From Candidatus Competibacter phosphatis (GTDB lineage: Bacteria; Pseudomonadota; Gammaproteobacteria; Competibacterales; Competibacteraceae): a stretch of 50,417 nucleotides of DNA. The position numbers and the translations under genes were made by a program. Positions 8,429 through 19,000 of the stretch are shown here, one piece after another; within the stretch, counting starts at the first letter, position 1, and every line of letters begins with the position of its first letter. Under the pieces are notes generated by a model. That model saw nothing but the letters and a program-made list of their open reading frames with translations, searched no databases and was not told the DNA's origin. The stretch lies in contig NZ_SPMZ01000050.1 in the NCBI RefSeq assembly GCF_012939995.1, forward strand, positions 1 to 50,417, given 5' to 3'.

Positions 8429-9742
8429 TTACCAGCGTCGTTCGAAGCGTTTGCGCAGGACGATGGCCAGTCCGTTCATGAGAATCATGAATCCCAGCAA
8501 GACCATGATGGCGGCCGAGGTTCGTTCCACGAAGGCGCGTTCCGGCAGATCGGCCCAAAGGTAAATCTGTACCGGCAGCACGGTCGCGGGATCGGTGAAG
8601 CCGCGCGGCACGTCGACGATGAAGGCGACCATGCCGATCATCAGCAGCGGCGCCGATTCGCCCAGGGCGCGGGCCATGCCGATGATGGAACCGGTCAACA
8701 TGCCGGGCATCGCCAGCGGCAGTACATGGTGGCTCACCATCTGTAATTTGGACGCACCCATGCCCAGCGCCGCCTCGCGGATGGAGGGCGGTACCGAGGT
8801 CAGGGCGGCACGGCCGGCGATGATGATGACCGGCAAGGTCATCAGACTCAATACCAGGCCGCCGACCAGCGGCGCGGAGCGCGGCAGACCGAAGAAGTTG
8901 ATGAATACCGCCAGCCCCAACAGGCCGAACACGATCGACGGCACCGCCGCCAGATTGTTGATGTTGACCTCGATCAGATCGGTCCAGCGGTTCTTGGGGG
9001 CGAATTCCTCCAGATACACCGCCGACGCCACGCCGATGGGAAAAGACAGCAGGAAGGTGATCAGCAGGGTGTAGAAGGAACCCATCAGCGCGCCACGGAT
9101 GCCGGCCTGTTCCGGTTCGCGTGAATCGCCGTTGCTGAACAGAATGGTATTGAAGCGCTTTGTCAGCCGGCCGTCGGCGGTGAGCTGGTCGATCCAGGCG
9201 ATTTCCTGATCGGAGATCGGCCGCAGCGATTCGTCGAGGGCACGATTGATGTTGCCCTTGACCAGGGTGTCGACCTCGGCGCTGGCCAGTACCTGGATCA
9301 CTTGCGTGGTGCCGATCAGGGCGGGATCGGCCAGTATTTCGCCGCGCAGTCGATGCGGCGCGTTGGAACTGATCAGCCCATACAGCGCCCGCAGGTCGCG
9401 CCGGCCCTCGACCTGCGGGAACAGCCCGCGCAGGCTGGCGCGAATCAGCGCGGCGTAGTCGGCGTTGGCCAGCGTTTCCGGATCGCGGGTACCGGCGGGG
9501 TCGATCACCGCCGCATCGAAGGTGATCGGCAGCTCGATGTAAGTCTGCCAGAACGCCGGGTAGCCCTTGCCGATGATGTTGGCGAACATCAGCACCACGA
9601 AGGCTAGCCCCAGGCTGATGGCGGTCAGCCCGTACCAGCGAAAGCGCCGTTCGGCGGCGTGGCGGCGCTTGAGTCCGGCGTTGACCAGGGCCTTGATGTC
9701 GCGGCGTGGCGGCGTGGCGGCGGAATCGTCTGACTTATTCAT
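8429..9742 (-). CDS. pstA: Phosphate ABC transporter permease PstA, long form with large N-terminal periplasmic loop
   Basis: A 437-residue permease. A first membrane segment lies at about residues 38-58. It is followed by a soluble stretch of roughly 150 residues (70-215) that enteric PstA (about 296 residues) lacks, then five hydrophobic segments with the transporter coupling motif around [21 protein letters not shown]. The long-loop form is known in several gammaproteobacterial groups. The gene overlaps the end of pstC by eight bases, so the two are translationally coupled. With PstC it forms the phosphate channel. Confidence 0.92.
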   Translation of the reverse strand: MNKSDDSAATPPRRDIKALVNAGLKRRHAAERRFRWYGLTAISLGLAFVVLMFANIIGKGYPAFWQTYIELPITFDAAVIDPAGTRDPETLANADYAALIRASLRGLFPQVEGRRDLRALYGLISSNAPHRLRGEILADPALIGTTQVIQVLASAEVDTLVKGNINRALDESLRPISDQEIAWIDQLTADGRLTKRFNTILFSNGDSREPEQAGIRGALMGSFYTLLITFLLSFPIGVASAVYLEEFAPKNRWTDLIEVNINNLAAVPSIVFGLLGLAVFINFFGLPRSAPLVGGLVLSLMTLPVIIIAGRAALTSVPPSIREAALGMGASKLQMVSHHVLPLAMPGMLTGSIIGMARALGESAPLLMIGMVAFIVDVPRGFTDPATVLPVQIYLWADLPERAFVERTSAAIMVLLGFMILMNGLAIVLRKRFERRW

Positions 9743-11113
9743 ACTGTTCTCGGTATTTGCGCACCACGCGCAGGGCGATGATGTTGAGGATCAGCGTGAC
9801 GACGAACAGCATCAGCCCCAGGGCGAAGGCCGCCAGGGTTTTGGCGCTGTCGAATTCCTGATCGCCGGTCAGCAGGGTCACGATCTGCACGGTGACGGTG
9901 GTGACCGCCTGCAGCGGGTTGGCGGTCAGATTGGCCGACAGGCCGGCGGCCATGACCACGATCATGGTTTCGCCGATGGCGCGCGAGACCGCCAGCAGGA
10001 TGCTGCCGACGATGCCGGGCAGGGCGGCCGGCAGCAGGACTCGCTTGATGGTCTCCGATTTGGTCGCGCCCAATGCGTAGGAACCGTCGCGCATCGATTG
10101 CGGCACGGCGTTGATCACATCATCCGACAGCGAGGACACGAAAGGGATGATCATGATGCCCATCACCAGCCCGGCGGCCAGCGCGCTTTCCGAGGCGACC
10201 TGCAAGCCCAGCGCGGTGCCGGTATCGCGGATCAGCGGCGCCACGGTCAGGGCGGCGAAGAAACCATAGACCACGGTGGGGATGCCGGCCAGGATTTCCA
10301 GCAACGGCTTGGCGGTGGCGCGAAACTTCGGGCTGGCGTATTCGGACAGGTACAGCGCCGACATCAGCCCGATCGGCACGGCGACCAGCATGGCGATGCC
10401 GGAAATCAACAGCGTGCCGGCGAACAGCGGCACCATGCCGAAGGCGCCGGAAGAGCCGATCTGATCGGCGCGGATGGCGGTCTGCGGGCTCCACTGCAAG
10501 CCGAGCAGGAAGTCGGTCAGCGGCACCTTGTGGAAGAATCGAATGGATTCGAACAGCACCGATAGCACGATGCCGATCGTGGTGAAGATGGCGACGGTCG
10601 AACTGACGATGAGCAACAGCGTGACCACTCGTTCGACCCGGTTGCGGGCACGCAGCTTTGGCGAGATTGCGCGCCAACTGTGAACGATGCCAACGGTGGC
10701 CAGGAGCAAGGCGACGATCCACAAGCAAACATGGCCGGTCAGTTGCAGGTTTCGGTAATGCTCGGCGGCGGCCAGGATGGTGGGGTCGGGCGTGCCGGAC
10801 ACGATGTTGCCACTGACCAGATTCTTGATGTCGTTGAGGACCAGACCGAGCCGATCCGGCGGTAATTCGCGCAGTTCCGGCGGCAGTCCGGCCACGACCA
10901 GTTCGAGGATGATGCCCGGTTGCAGCACCGCCCAGACCGTGACCACGATCAGTGCCGGGAGACCGCACCACAGGGCGGTGTAGGAACCGTAGAAACTGGG
11001 CAGGGAATGCAGGTTGCGAATATGGTCGCGGCGACCCTGAAGGCGCGGTTGCGCCCCAGATAGTAAGCGGCGCTGCTGAGCAGCAACAGGATAAGCAGGA
11101 GATAGGACAGCAT
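9735..11113 (-). CDS. pstC: Phosphate ABC transporter permease PstC, with a one-base frame break near the N-terminus
   Basis: The main part (below about 11035) encodes the permease core, with membrane segments and the coupling motif RDGSYALGATKSETIKRVLLP. The family N-terminus, MLSYLLLILLLLSSAAYYLG, is in another frame starting at ATG 11113. The joining segment IRNLHSLPSFYG continues in the core frame. Adding one base near 11040 (around CGCGCCTTCAG on the coding strand) fuses them to about 459 residues. As written the protein would stop early, or start at an internal GTG (10946) and lack its first membrane segment. It overlaps pstA and follows pstS after a large stem-loop. Confidence 0.85.
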
Positions 11114-11137
11114 GGGGCGGTCACCGGGATGCGAAAA

Positions 11138-11179
11138 CGCCGCCGTCGTCGCGGAAAAGATCCGCGGCGACGGGCGGCG
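11138..11179 (-). promoter_or_regulatory. Strong stem-loop between pstS and pstC
   Basis: An 18-19 base stem (11138-11155 with 11161-11179) closes a five-base loop, with one mismatch and one bulge. It lies 16 bases after the pstS stop and 25 before the pstC start. On the coding strand the stem is followed by GTTTTCGC, so it resembles a leaky intrinsic terminator or a 3' mRNA stabiliser. Such elements explain why the binding protein is made in excess over the permeases in many binding-protein operons. Confidence 0.65.
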
Positions 11180-11194
11180 TTGCGGAAAGGACCG

Positions 11195-12241
11195 TTACGG
11201 GGTCATGGTCTTGAGGCTGTTGGCGTCGGCGGCGACCTGCTTGCGCTCGGCCGGCGGCAGGGGAATCAAGCCCTTGTCGGCGAGATAGCCTTCATTGCCG
11301 GCGGCTTTCTCACTGGTGAATTCGGCGATGTATTCCTTCATGCCGGGAATGACCGCGACGTGGGCCTTCTTGACGTAGAAGAACAACGGCCGCGAGACCG
11401 GGTACTTGCCGGAGGCGATGTTCTCGAAGTTCGGGGGGACGCCGTCGATGGTTTCGCCCTGAATCTTGTCCAGGTTCTCGTCCAGGAAGCTGAAACCGAA
11501 GATGCCCAGGGCGTTGAGGTTGGACACCAGCTTGTTGACGATCAGGTTATCGTTCTCACCGGCCTCGATGTACGCGCCGTCCTCGCGAATGGCGCCGCAG
11601 GCCGCCTTGGCTTTCTTGTCGTCGCTCTTTGCCAGATCCTTAATGGCGGGGAAATCCTTGCAGCCCTCGTCCATCACCAGTTCGACGAAGGCGTCGCGGG
11701 TGCCGGAAGTCGGGGGTGGACCCAGCACTTCGATCTTCTGGGCCGGCAGTTCCGGGTTGACGTCCTTCCAGGTCTTCAAGGGATTGGCCACCAGCTTGCC
11801 GGTGCCCGGCTCCGGAATTTCCTTGGCCAGCGCCAGCCACAGGTCCTTGCGGGTCAGCGACATCGGCTTGGTCTTTTTGGAGGACGCGACCACGATGCCA
11901 TCGTAGCCGATCTTCACTTCGACGATTTCCTTGACGCCGTTCTTGGCGCAATTCTCCACTTCGGACGATTTGATCTTGCGGGAAGCATTGGTCATGTCAG
12001 GGTATTGCACGCCGACGCCGCCGCAGAACAGTTTGAGTCCGCCACCGGTGCCGGTGCTTTCGACCTTGGGGGTCTTGAATTTGCTGTTGGCCTTGCCGAA
12101 ATGCTCGGCGACCGTGGTCGAAAACGGATAGACCGTGGACGAACCGACGATGCTGATATAGTCGCGGGCGGACTGAGCGTGGGCCACGCCAGCCAGCGCG
12201 CAAGTCGCGGCCATGGCGAGGATGATATTTTGTTTGCGCAC
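11195..12241 (-). CDS. pstS: Phosphate ABC transporter substrate-binding protein PstS
   Basis: A 348-residue periplasmic binding protein. Residues 1-22 are a cleavable signal peptide (MRKQNIILAMAATCALAGVA, then HAQS with an AxA-type site). The phosphate-binding loops are visible as IVGSSTVYPF near the mature N-terminus, ESTGTGGGLKLFC with Ser/Thr/Gly, and GPPPTSGTRDAFVEL, with the SGTRD motif that contacts phosphate through Ser, Arg and Asp. It heads the operon pstS-pstC-pstA-pstB-phoU, with a possible Pho box upstream. There is no lipobox, so it is a soluble periplasmic form. Confidence 0.94.
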   Translation of the reverse strand: MRKQNIILAMAATCALAGVAHAQSARDYISIVGSSTVYPFSTTVAEHFGKANSKFKTPKVESTGTGGGLKLFCGGVGVQYPDMTNASRKIKSSEVENCAKNGVKEIVEVKIGYDGIVVASSKKTKPMSLTRKDLWLALAKEIPEPGTGKLVANPLKTWKDVNPELPAQKIEVLGPPPTSGTRDAFVELVMDEGCKDFPAIKDLAKSDDKKAKAACGAIREDGAYIEAGENDNLIVNKLVSNLNALGIFGFSFLDENLDKIQGETIDGVPPNFENIASGKYPVSRPLFFYVKKAHVAVIPGMKEYIAEFTSEKAAGNEGYLADKGLIPLPPAERKQVAADANSLKTMTP

Positions 12242-12352
12242 GAATAGCCTCCGGGTACCTGATTTAGGGTGGGTAATTTGCTAGGGGTGACCTCATCCTG
12301 AGGATCGGTTGGAAACCCTAAAACAACATTACTACCGCAAGACGGCCTTTAT

Positions 12353-12370
12353 ATTTCATTTATATGTCAG
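12353..12370 (-). promoter_or_regulatory. Candidate Pho box upstream of pstS
   Basis: On the minus strand the sequence reads CTGACAT-ATAA-ATGAAAT, two 7-mers with a 4-base AT spacer, as in the PhoB box (CTGTCAT-N4-CTGTCAT). The first half matches 6 of 7 and the second 4 of 7. It lies about 112 bases before the pstS start in an AT-rich gap, the expected place for PhoB control of the operon. Confidence 0.45.
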
Positions 12371-12476
12371 TTTTATTGCAATGTAGGGATTGGCGGGCCA
12401 TGACGAGCGGCGCGGGCGGCGGTAACGAACCAACGATGAGAGCCGTGGGTTTGCGGTTCCATCACGCGAGGTGGCG

Positions 12477-13322
12477 ATGAGCAGTGGAAGTATTTTGATC
12501 ACGGGTTGTTCTTCCGGCATTGGATTCCAGGTTGCCCAGGGTTTGCGGGCGCGGGGCTGGCGGGTGTTCGCCTCGGCGCGTCAGCCGGCTGACGTGACTC
12601 GCCTGCAAGCCGATGACTTGGAGAGTCTAGTATTGGATTTGCGCGATTCGGTGTCCATCCACGCGGCGGTGACGGCGGTGCTGGAGCGCACCGGCGGCCG
12701 ATTGGACGCCCTGTTCAACAATGGTGCCTACGGTCAGCCGGGCGCGGTCGAAGATTTGAGCCGCGAGGCGCTGCGGGAGCAGTTCGAGACCAATCTATTC
12801 GGTACCTTGGAACTCACCAATCGGCTCATCCCGGTCATGCGCCGGCAGGGCGGGGGACGGATTCTATTTAATAGTTCGGTGCTGGGGTTGGTGGCGTTTC
12901 CCTATCGGGGCGCATATGTCGCCAGCAAGTTCGCGCTGGAAGGCTTGGCCGATACCTTGCGGCTGGAACTGACCGGTACCGGCATTCACGTTTGTCTGAT
13001 CGAACCGGGGCCGATTCTCAGTCGGTTCCGCGACAACGCCCATGCGGCTTATCGACAGCACATCCGTGCCGAGGACAGTCCGCACCGGGAAAAATACGCG
13101 GCAATGGAAACACGCTTGCGCAAGCAAGGACCAGCGGTGCCGTTCACCCTGTCGCCGGAAGCGGTGCTGAAGCGGGTGATTCACGCGCTGGAAAGCCCAC
13201 AGCCGAAAGCGCGCTACCCGGTGACCGTGCCGACTTACTTCTTCGCCGTGCTGCGACGTTTGCTACCGACCCGCGCATTGGATGCGATCCTGCGACGGGC
13301 CGGCGGCGAGGGCCGGCGCTAA
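12477..13322 (+). CDS. Short-chain dehydrogenase/reductase (classical SDR)
   Basis: A 281-residue NAD(P)-dependent oxidoreductase. The cofactor loop is TGCSSGIG at residues 9-16, the NNGAYG motif lies near residue 80, the catalytic Ser is in FNSSVLG and the active pair is YVASK (Tyr and Lys). A following PGPI segment matches the family. Arg in ASARQP after strand 2 suggests NADPH use. The closest-looking relatives are SDRs annotated as retinol- or 17-beta-hydroxysteroid-like enzymes, but the substrate cannot be told. ATG 12477 follows GAGG by five bases. It stands alone, divergent from pstS. Confidence 0.85.
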   Translation: MSSGSILITGCSSGIGFQVAQGLRARGWRVFASARQPADVTRLQADDLESLVLDLRDSVSIHAAVTAVLERTGGRLDALFNNGAYGQPGAVEDLSREALREQFETNLFGTLELTNRLIPVMRRQGGGRILFNSSVLGLVAFPYRGAYVASKFALEGLADTLRLELTGTGIHVCLIEPGPILSRFRDNAHAAYRQHIRAEDSPHREKYAAMETRLRKQGPAVPFTLSPEAVLKRVIHALESPQPKARYPVTVPTYFFAVLRRLLPTRALDAILRRAGGEGRR

Positions 13323-13368
13323 AGAGCGCAAATCCGGGTCTGCCCGGAAACTGGCCGGTCATCGCCGG

Positions 13369-13636
13369 TTAAGCCATCGGTTGCGCCATGATCTGCATGA
13401 TCGAGCGCAAATCCAGCCCCCGCTGTTTCGGTGGTCGGCGGTGCTTTAGATCGACCACATCAAGCATGTGCTTGAGCGGAGAGACCACATCACCTTGCCA
13501 TCGACCAGACAGATGTGGATCCCGGTCGCCAAACCCCGCTCCAGGTCTCAGCTCAGGAAATCGATGGATGCAGCGCAGCGCCCCGCCAGCCGGGTCGCCA
13601 GCATGCGGTCGAAGGGAGCTTCTCCTTGACCGATCA
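13369..13636 (-). pseudogene. Decayed 3' fragment of a 6-phosphofructokinase gene
   Basis: On the minus strand this stretch reads as the last ~85 codons of the tandem-domain phosphofructokinase encoded intact at 27265-29505. PFDRMLATRLAG matches PFDRILATRLAA, then SIDFLS/DLERGLATGI matches GIDFLTTELERGTAVGV, and LDLRSIMQIMAQP matches LDLRSVMQAMAQP before a TAA. It carries an in-frame stop (IDFLS*DLERG), a frameshift in the middle and no 5' part. It ends abruptly at about 13636, where composition turns AT-rich. This is a relic of a partial duplication or of an older second copy. Confidence 0.8.
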
Positions 13637-14010
13637 AATTTTAGCCTTCTGTCCTGGTTGTTTTACTAAGCAGATTTTTTTGCTTCAATAGTGACTTTTT
13701 TTTTGTCACATTTGGTCATTTTTGGCGCGATTTGAGTTTATGACGTTTAAATAAAATATATATAAAACATGTAATTAATAATACTTGTTAATATGGTCCT
13801 ATTTTTTGCTAATACACGATTTTGACCAAGACGGACTTGCCTGTGAAGGCGCTAGGGCGAGTTGGTTTGTGCTGATTAGTCAAAATTCGGCTAAAGTAAT
13901 ATATAGGTTATATATGTATTATTATTTATACAAAAAAATGATGTTTTTATTAATATTTATGGTGGCTTAAGCCAACAAATAACTCATTGTTATGTATTAT
14001 AATTATACAA
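13637..14010. other. AT-rich gap with no convincing gene
   Basis: Composition drops sharply here compared with the GC-rich flanks. There are T- and A-runs, many TATA-like stretches and a perfect 12-bp palindrome TGGCTTAAGCCA at 13963-13974. A 61-codon ORF (13785-13970) has no recognisable features. It could hold the long upstream control region of the chemosensory cluster, or mark an old insertion edge next to the pfk relic. Confidence 0.5.
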
Positions 14011-14039
14011 TTGACAAAATTTAAAGGCAATCGTAGTCT
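14011..14039 (+). promoter_or_regulatory. Candidate sigma-70 promoter for the chemosensory cluster
   Basis: TTGACA at 14011-14016, a 17-base spacer, then TAGTCT at 14034-14039. The -35 box is perfect and the -10 box weak. It lies 24 bases before the first cluster gene. Confidence 0.45.
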
Positions 14040-14063
14040 CGCAATAAGAACTATGAGGCGTTC

Positions 14064-14906
14064 ATGTACGCTCTTCAATACTCGAAAGGAATTCCTGTGC
14101 AGCAAGAGAATCAACCAACCTTCTTTTGTAAGCTTGTCTGGGAATTACAACGGCTATGCGAGGAAAAGCAGAGCGGTACTTTATTTATCACCACCGAAGA
14201 GAATCAAGCAGCCAGGTTTGTCATTAAAAATGGAGTTATTATTGGCATAACTTACAGGGCTAAACATGGGGCCAGCACCATACCATTTATTAGAAATATA
14301 ACGGGCGGTACCTATTCTTTTGCGAGCAAGCGTATTTTCCTATCCTATGCCGAGTCGAGCATAGGGCCTTTGCCGAGTACGTCCGAAATAATTCGCTTAT
14401 TAAGTGTTGCTATTGAAACCCCTGCTCAACCCACTCTTTCGCAACCGGCGCAACCGGCCGTTTCCGCGCAACCCACGCTTTCTCGGACGACAGACGATCC
14501 AATAACCAGACACTTCGGTGGCATTACCACGGCACCGGCCAAGAAAATTCTGATAGTGGAAGATAGTGCCGTTACTCGAAAATTGATCGGGAAGACCCTG
14601 CTTGATAATGGATACGTTGTTGTGGAAGCGGAAAACGGTTTGGCTGCCTTTGCCCGGTTGAACGATGAAAAACCGGACCTGATGTTGCTCGATATTATCA
14701 TGCCGGGTATAGATGGTTATAAAGTTCTTTCCATGGTCAGAAAACACGATAAATTTAAAAACCTGCCTGTCATTATGTTGACCTCCAGAGATGGTCTGCT
14801 CGACAAATTGCGAGGAAAAATGGGTGGCTCGGATGAGTATTTGACCAAACCCTTTACTCCTGATCAATTGTTGGAAAAAATTAACAAGTATTTGTCGAAC
14901 CAGTAG
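14064..14906 (+). CDS. PATAN-like/receiver response regulator (PatA/PixG type)
   Basis: A 280-residue protein. Residues 18-115 resemble the PATAN/DUF4388 fold (SGTLFITTEE, then ARFVIKNGVIIGITY). A Pro/Gln/Ala-rich linker (118-158) leads to a receiver domain (161-278) with the acidic pair in IVEDSA, phospho-Asp 210 in LLDIIMPG and Lys 262 in LTKPF. In cyanobacteria PatA/PixG-type proteins of this design control type IV pilus motility as output of a CheA system. There is no DNA-binding domain. GAGG precedes the ATG by five bases. It is the first gene of the cluster, eight bases before the CheB-like gene. Confidence 0.82.
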   Translation: MYALQYSKGIPVQQENQPTFFCKLVWELQRLCEEKQSGTLFITTEENQAARFVIKNGVIIGITYRAKHGASTIPFIRNITGGTYSFASKRIFLSYAESSIGPLPSTSEIIRLLSVAIETPAQPTLSQPAQPAVSAQPTLSRTTDDPITRHFGGITTAPAKKILIVEDSAVTRKLIGKTLLDNGYVVVEAENGLAAFARLNDEKPDLMLLDIIMPGIDGYKVLSMVRKHDKFKNLPVIMLTSRDGLLDKLRGKMGGSDEYLTKPFTPDQLLEKINKYLSNQ

Positions 14907-14914
14907 GTCTCTTT

Positions 14915-15956
14915 ATGAACGATCCCTGTAAACTGCTGGTGGTTGATGACTCAAAGATCATGCGCAGGCTCATTACCGATCTTTTCGAGTCAGATGATAA
15001 AATTCATGTTGTTGGAGAGGCTGCCGACGGCCTCGAAGCGCTGGCCAGCGTTTCCCGACTTGTTCCCCGACGTGATTACGTTGGATATCAACATGCCGGG
15101 CATGGATGGATTGACCACGCTCAAGCATTTGATGATTCGCAGTCCAACACCCACCGTGATGCTGAGTACCCTGACTCGGGAAGGGGAGAAGACCACATTC
15201 GACACCCTGCGTTATGGAGCGGTTGATTTCATCACGAAACCGACTCGACTGGATGGTGGCGAATTGGAAGCGCAAGCTCAGGACATCATCGTCAAAGTCA
15301 ATCATGCCGCAGCCGTGGCGCTTGATGCGGTGCGCTACATTCGCGCCGTTCCACGTAACCATGCCATCGCACCTTCCGAATTGCAGTCTTGCGACTGTGT
15401 GGTGGCACTCGGGGCGGCCGAAGGTGGCTACGGCGCTTTGTTGAAAATCATTCCGCAATTCCGCCCGGATTCGGCGGTCGCTTATGTGGCCGTCCTCTAC
15501 GCCGCGCCGCGGCACGTCGATGCCTTCGCCCGCTACCTGGACGATCACAGTGGCGTACGGGTCAAGCGGGCGATCGATGGCGAACCGGTGGAGGGTGGCG
15601 TCTGCTACCTCGGCGCCGGCGTGGAGTATCTCACCGTCGCTGCCCACAGTGGTCGGCTGATGTTGCAGGTTCACCGCGCGCCGTTCGCCTCGCGGCGCGG
15701 TTCCATCGATCGGCTCATGTTTTCCGTCGCCGAAGCGATGAAAGGGCGAGCGGTGGGCGTCGTCCTGTCCGGTTCCGGGGAGGATGGCAGCGAGGGTTTG
15801 GAGGAAATTCATCGCATGGACGGGGTCGCCATCGTGCAAAACCCGCAAAGCTGTCTGCATAAGGGCATGGCGCAAGCCGCGCTGGCCCGGTGCCAACCCG
15901 ACTTCGTGCTTTCGGATGTCAAAATCGCAACCGTCGTTAATGGCCTACTACCATGA
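14915..15956 (+). CDS. CheB-like protein (receiver plus inactive methylesterase domain), frame-broken once
   Basis: The N-terminus (MNDPCKLLVVDDSKIMRRLI) is a receiver. At TTTCCC (15051-15056) the frame changes; removing one base joins it to FPDVITLDINMPGMDGL, with the phospho-Asp, and TKP. A CheB methylesterase-like domain follows (15395-15956). Compared with CheB, the catalytic Ser of GASTGG is Ala (LGAAEGGYGAL) and the catalytic His of QHMPPGF is Tyr (VLYAAPRHV), while the Asp is kept (SGEDGSEG). The enzyme should therefore be unable to demethylate receptors. It is probably a binding or regulatory module. It precedes the MCP. Confidence 0.75.
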
Positions 15957-16025
15957 GACCGCCATGATCACTCTACCCATTGGCTTTGTCGGCATCCCAG
16001 TTCAAACCCGTCTGGAGGTTAAATA

Positions 16026-19000
16026 ATGAATAAATTATGGTTATGGTTTAACAACCAAAGTCTCAGGGTGAAGCTGATCACGCTGTTCCTCATTACCGGT
16101 CTCATACCCTTTGGTGTCGCCGTTTATTACGCTCTGAATCAAGCCAGCCAGGTGTTGGAAGCCCAAATCGTTCAGGCGACGGAAGGCGTGCGCGATGCTC
16201 GGAAGCTACTTGCGGCAAACTATTTTAATAATCGGACGGTCGGTGCCACCATGATGGCCCAGTCCGTGAAGGACTTTTGGGTGGAGGCGCTAAGCAAGCA
16301 GCAAGCCTTGCATGATGCTAAGAAAAAGAGCATCGAGCAATATTTCGCCGATTTCTATAAAGCAGTGGAGGATACCCGCCAAAACCCATCCACGGTGGAT
16401 GACCTGAAGCGCTTGACCGCCGCTCTCGCCAAGGGGCTAGACAGCCCCGAGTACAAGCAGGCCAACACCGTGGCTCAAAAGAACGTCGCTGCGATCGCGC
16501 ATCTCACCGGTGGCAGCGAAGTCATGCTGATCGATGCTGCTGGCAACGCAGTGTTTGCTTCCGCCGGCAAGGGGGATTTGGGCGGCAACGTAAAAACGGG
16601 TTCTCTCAAGGATTCCGGCCTGGCTCGCCTCTTCAACAAGACCCACGACCGGGTGGGGATCGAGGATTACAGTGCCTATGAAGGAGCAGGCAATGCACTG
16701 ACGGCATTCATTGGCGGGCCGATCGTGGACGGTAACGGCCAATATTTAGGTATGTTGGCGTTCGAAATTCCCACGGAGTTCATTGACAGCATCATGCAGG
16801 ATCGCACCGGCATGACCGAGTCGTTCGAAAGCTATCTGGTAGGCAAGTTTGGCGATAGGGTGACGCTACGCAGTGACCGTGTAGTCCTCAAAGGTAAGAT
16901 TGGCGATCCGAAAGCTGGCGCTGATGTCGACGCCATCATGGCAGGCAAGTCTGGATATGAAATGAAACGTGGTGAGATTGACAAGGTGTTTAAGCTCACT
17001 CTGTATGCGCCTTTGCAGATTGCTGGCTTGCAATGGGGCATCATCACTGCCGGTACGATGGAACAATTATTTACACCAGCTAACTTCGAGAACACCAAGA
17101 CCAGCTATTATCAGGACTACATCAAGCGCTTCGATATTTCAGACTTACTGTTGGTCGCGCCGGACGGTGAAGTGTTTTATTCAGTGGCCCATCGTGCCGA
17201 CTATCTGACCAACTTAGTCAATGGGTCGTACAGCGATACCAATTTGGCCAAGCTGTTCCGGAAGGTACGCGATTCCAAACAGATTGGTTTCGCCGACTTC
17301 GAAACCTACGCACCCTGGAACAACGAAGCTCGCGGTTTCATCGCCGTCCCGGTCATCTCACAGGGCGAGGTGCTGATGGTGATGATCGAGCATGTATCTG
17401 CTGCAGAGACCAACAAGTTGATGGCGGATCGCTCGGGTCTGGGTAAATCCGGTGATTCCTACCTGATCGGTTCGGACAAGCTGGCGCGTTCCGACTCGCT
17501 CCAGGATTCCGCGCGTAACGTCAAGGATTCGTTCGCCGATCCAAATAAGCATCTCATCGTCAACGCTTCGGTGGACGCGATCGTGGCGGGAAAAACCTCG
17601 GAAATCAATGAGTTTTATCAGGATTACCGAGGTCACCGAGTGGTGGGTGCCTTCACGACGATCGACGCGCTCGGCTCGAAATGGATCGTGTTCGTCAAGC
17701 AGGATCTGACCGAGGCCTTCGAGCCGGTGACGGCGCTGCGAAACGCCATGACCGTCATGGCGGTCGTGGTCGCTGTCGCCGTCGCGCTCTTGGCGCTGTT
17801 CGTCGCCGGTCTGATCGCCCGACCGATCACCCGCATGGCTGGCACCATCACCCAGATTGCCGCCAACCGCGACCTCACGCTGGCCGTGCCGGTGGAAAGC
17901 AAGGACGAAATCGGCCGCATGTCGGCGGCGTTCAACCAGATGATGCAGGTCGTTCGCAACGCCTTCGGGGTGGTGAGCAGCACGGCGACCGTCGTGGACA
18001 CCAGCACCAGCGAAGTCGCCAAGCGTGCGAGCGCCAACCGCGAACGCGCTCGGGTCGAAGCGGAACAGTCCGAAACCGCCGCCAAGATCATTTCGGAGAT
18101 GGGTGCCACTGCTGGCGAAGTATCGCAGGCGTCGGTCGCCCAGAAGGAAGCGGCGGACCGTTCCAACACCACAGTCGTTTCGCTGCTGAAGGCCATGCAG
18201 GACGTGGCGACGTCTGCCACCGCGCAGAACCAGGAAGTGAACACCACCATGGATCGTGTCGCCGAAATGGGCCAGACCGGTGCCAAGGTGGTGGAAACCG
18301 CGCGGCAACAGGGTGAGAAGGTGGTGGATGTGACTCAATCCGTCAACCAGATCGCTCAGGCGGTGGAAGAGATGAACAAGGCGGTGGCGCAGGCCACCGA
18401 GTACGGCCGGTCGGTGGCGCAGGCCGCCGAGGCCGGCAGCCGGTCGGTGGCTTCCACCGTGAGCGGCATGCGCTCCATCGCCGAATCCTCGGAACAGATT
18501 TCCGAGATCATCGGTGTGATCACGGAAATCGCCGAACAGACCAACTTGTTGGCGCTGAACGCCGCCATTGAGGCCGCTCGTGCGGGTGCGCACGGCCGAG
18601 GATTCGCGGTGGTGGCCGATGAAGTCGGCAAGCTGGCGCAACGGGCTTCGGAGGCCGCCAAGGAAATCACTCGCTTGATCAAGGACTCTACCGCCCGCGT
18701 CAGCGAAGGTACCAAGCTCAGCGACGAGGCGCAGCAGGCACTGGTGAAGATCGACGAGAGCGGCAAGATCAACATGCAAGCGATCGAGGGCATTGCCAAG
18801 ACCGCCGGTTTATTGGTCTCCAACACCCAGCAGGTGCGCAACTTGGTGAGCGAACTCAACGCTTTGGCGCAACAGATCGCTGGCATGGCCGGCGAGCAGG
18901 GTTCTCGCCGCGAAGCCGCGCAGAAGGCGCTGGCGACGCTGCTGGAACAGTCACGGATCATCGCTCAACTGGTGACCGAGGCCAACCAAGGTGCTAGCGC

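Noticed and set aside
7548..8564. A 338-codon open frame on the plus strand opposite pstB
   Set aside because: It mirrors a well-supported pstB gene in GC-rich DNA and shows no family motif or ribosome site.
10952..12247. A 431-codon open frame on the plus strand opposite pstS
   Set aside because: It is a shadow of pstS and the pstC start; the composition is that of an antisense reading.
13785..13970. Possible small gene of 61 codons in the AT-rich gap
   Set aside because: No ribosome site, no recognisable motif and very AT-rich codons; chance frames are common in such DNA.
17358..18779. A 473-codon minus-strand frame inside the MCP gene
   Set aside because: It is antisense to the coiled-coil signalling domain, His/Arg/Gly rich and without domains.
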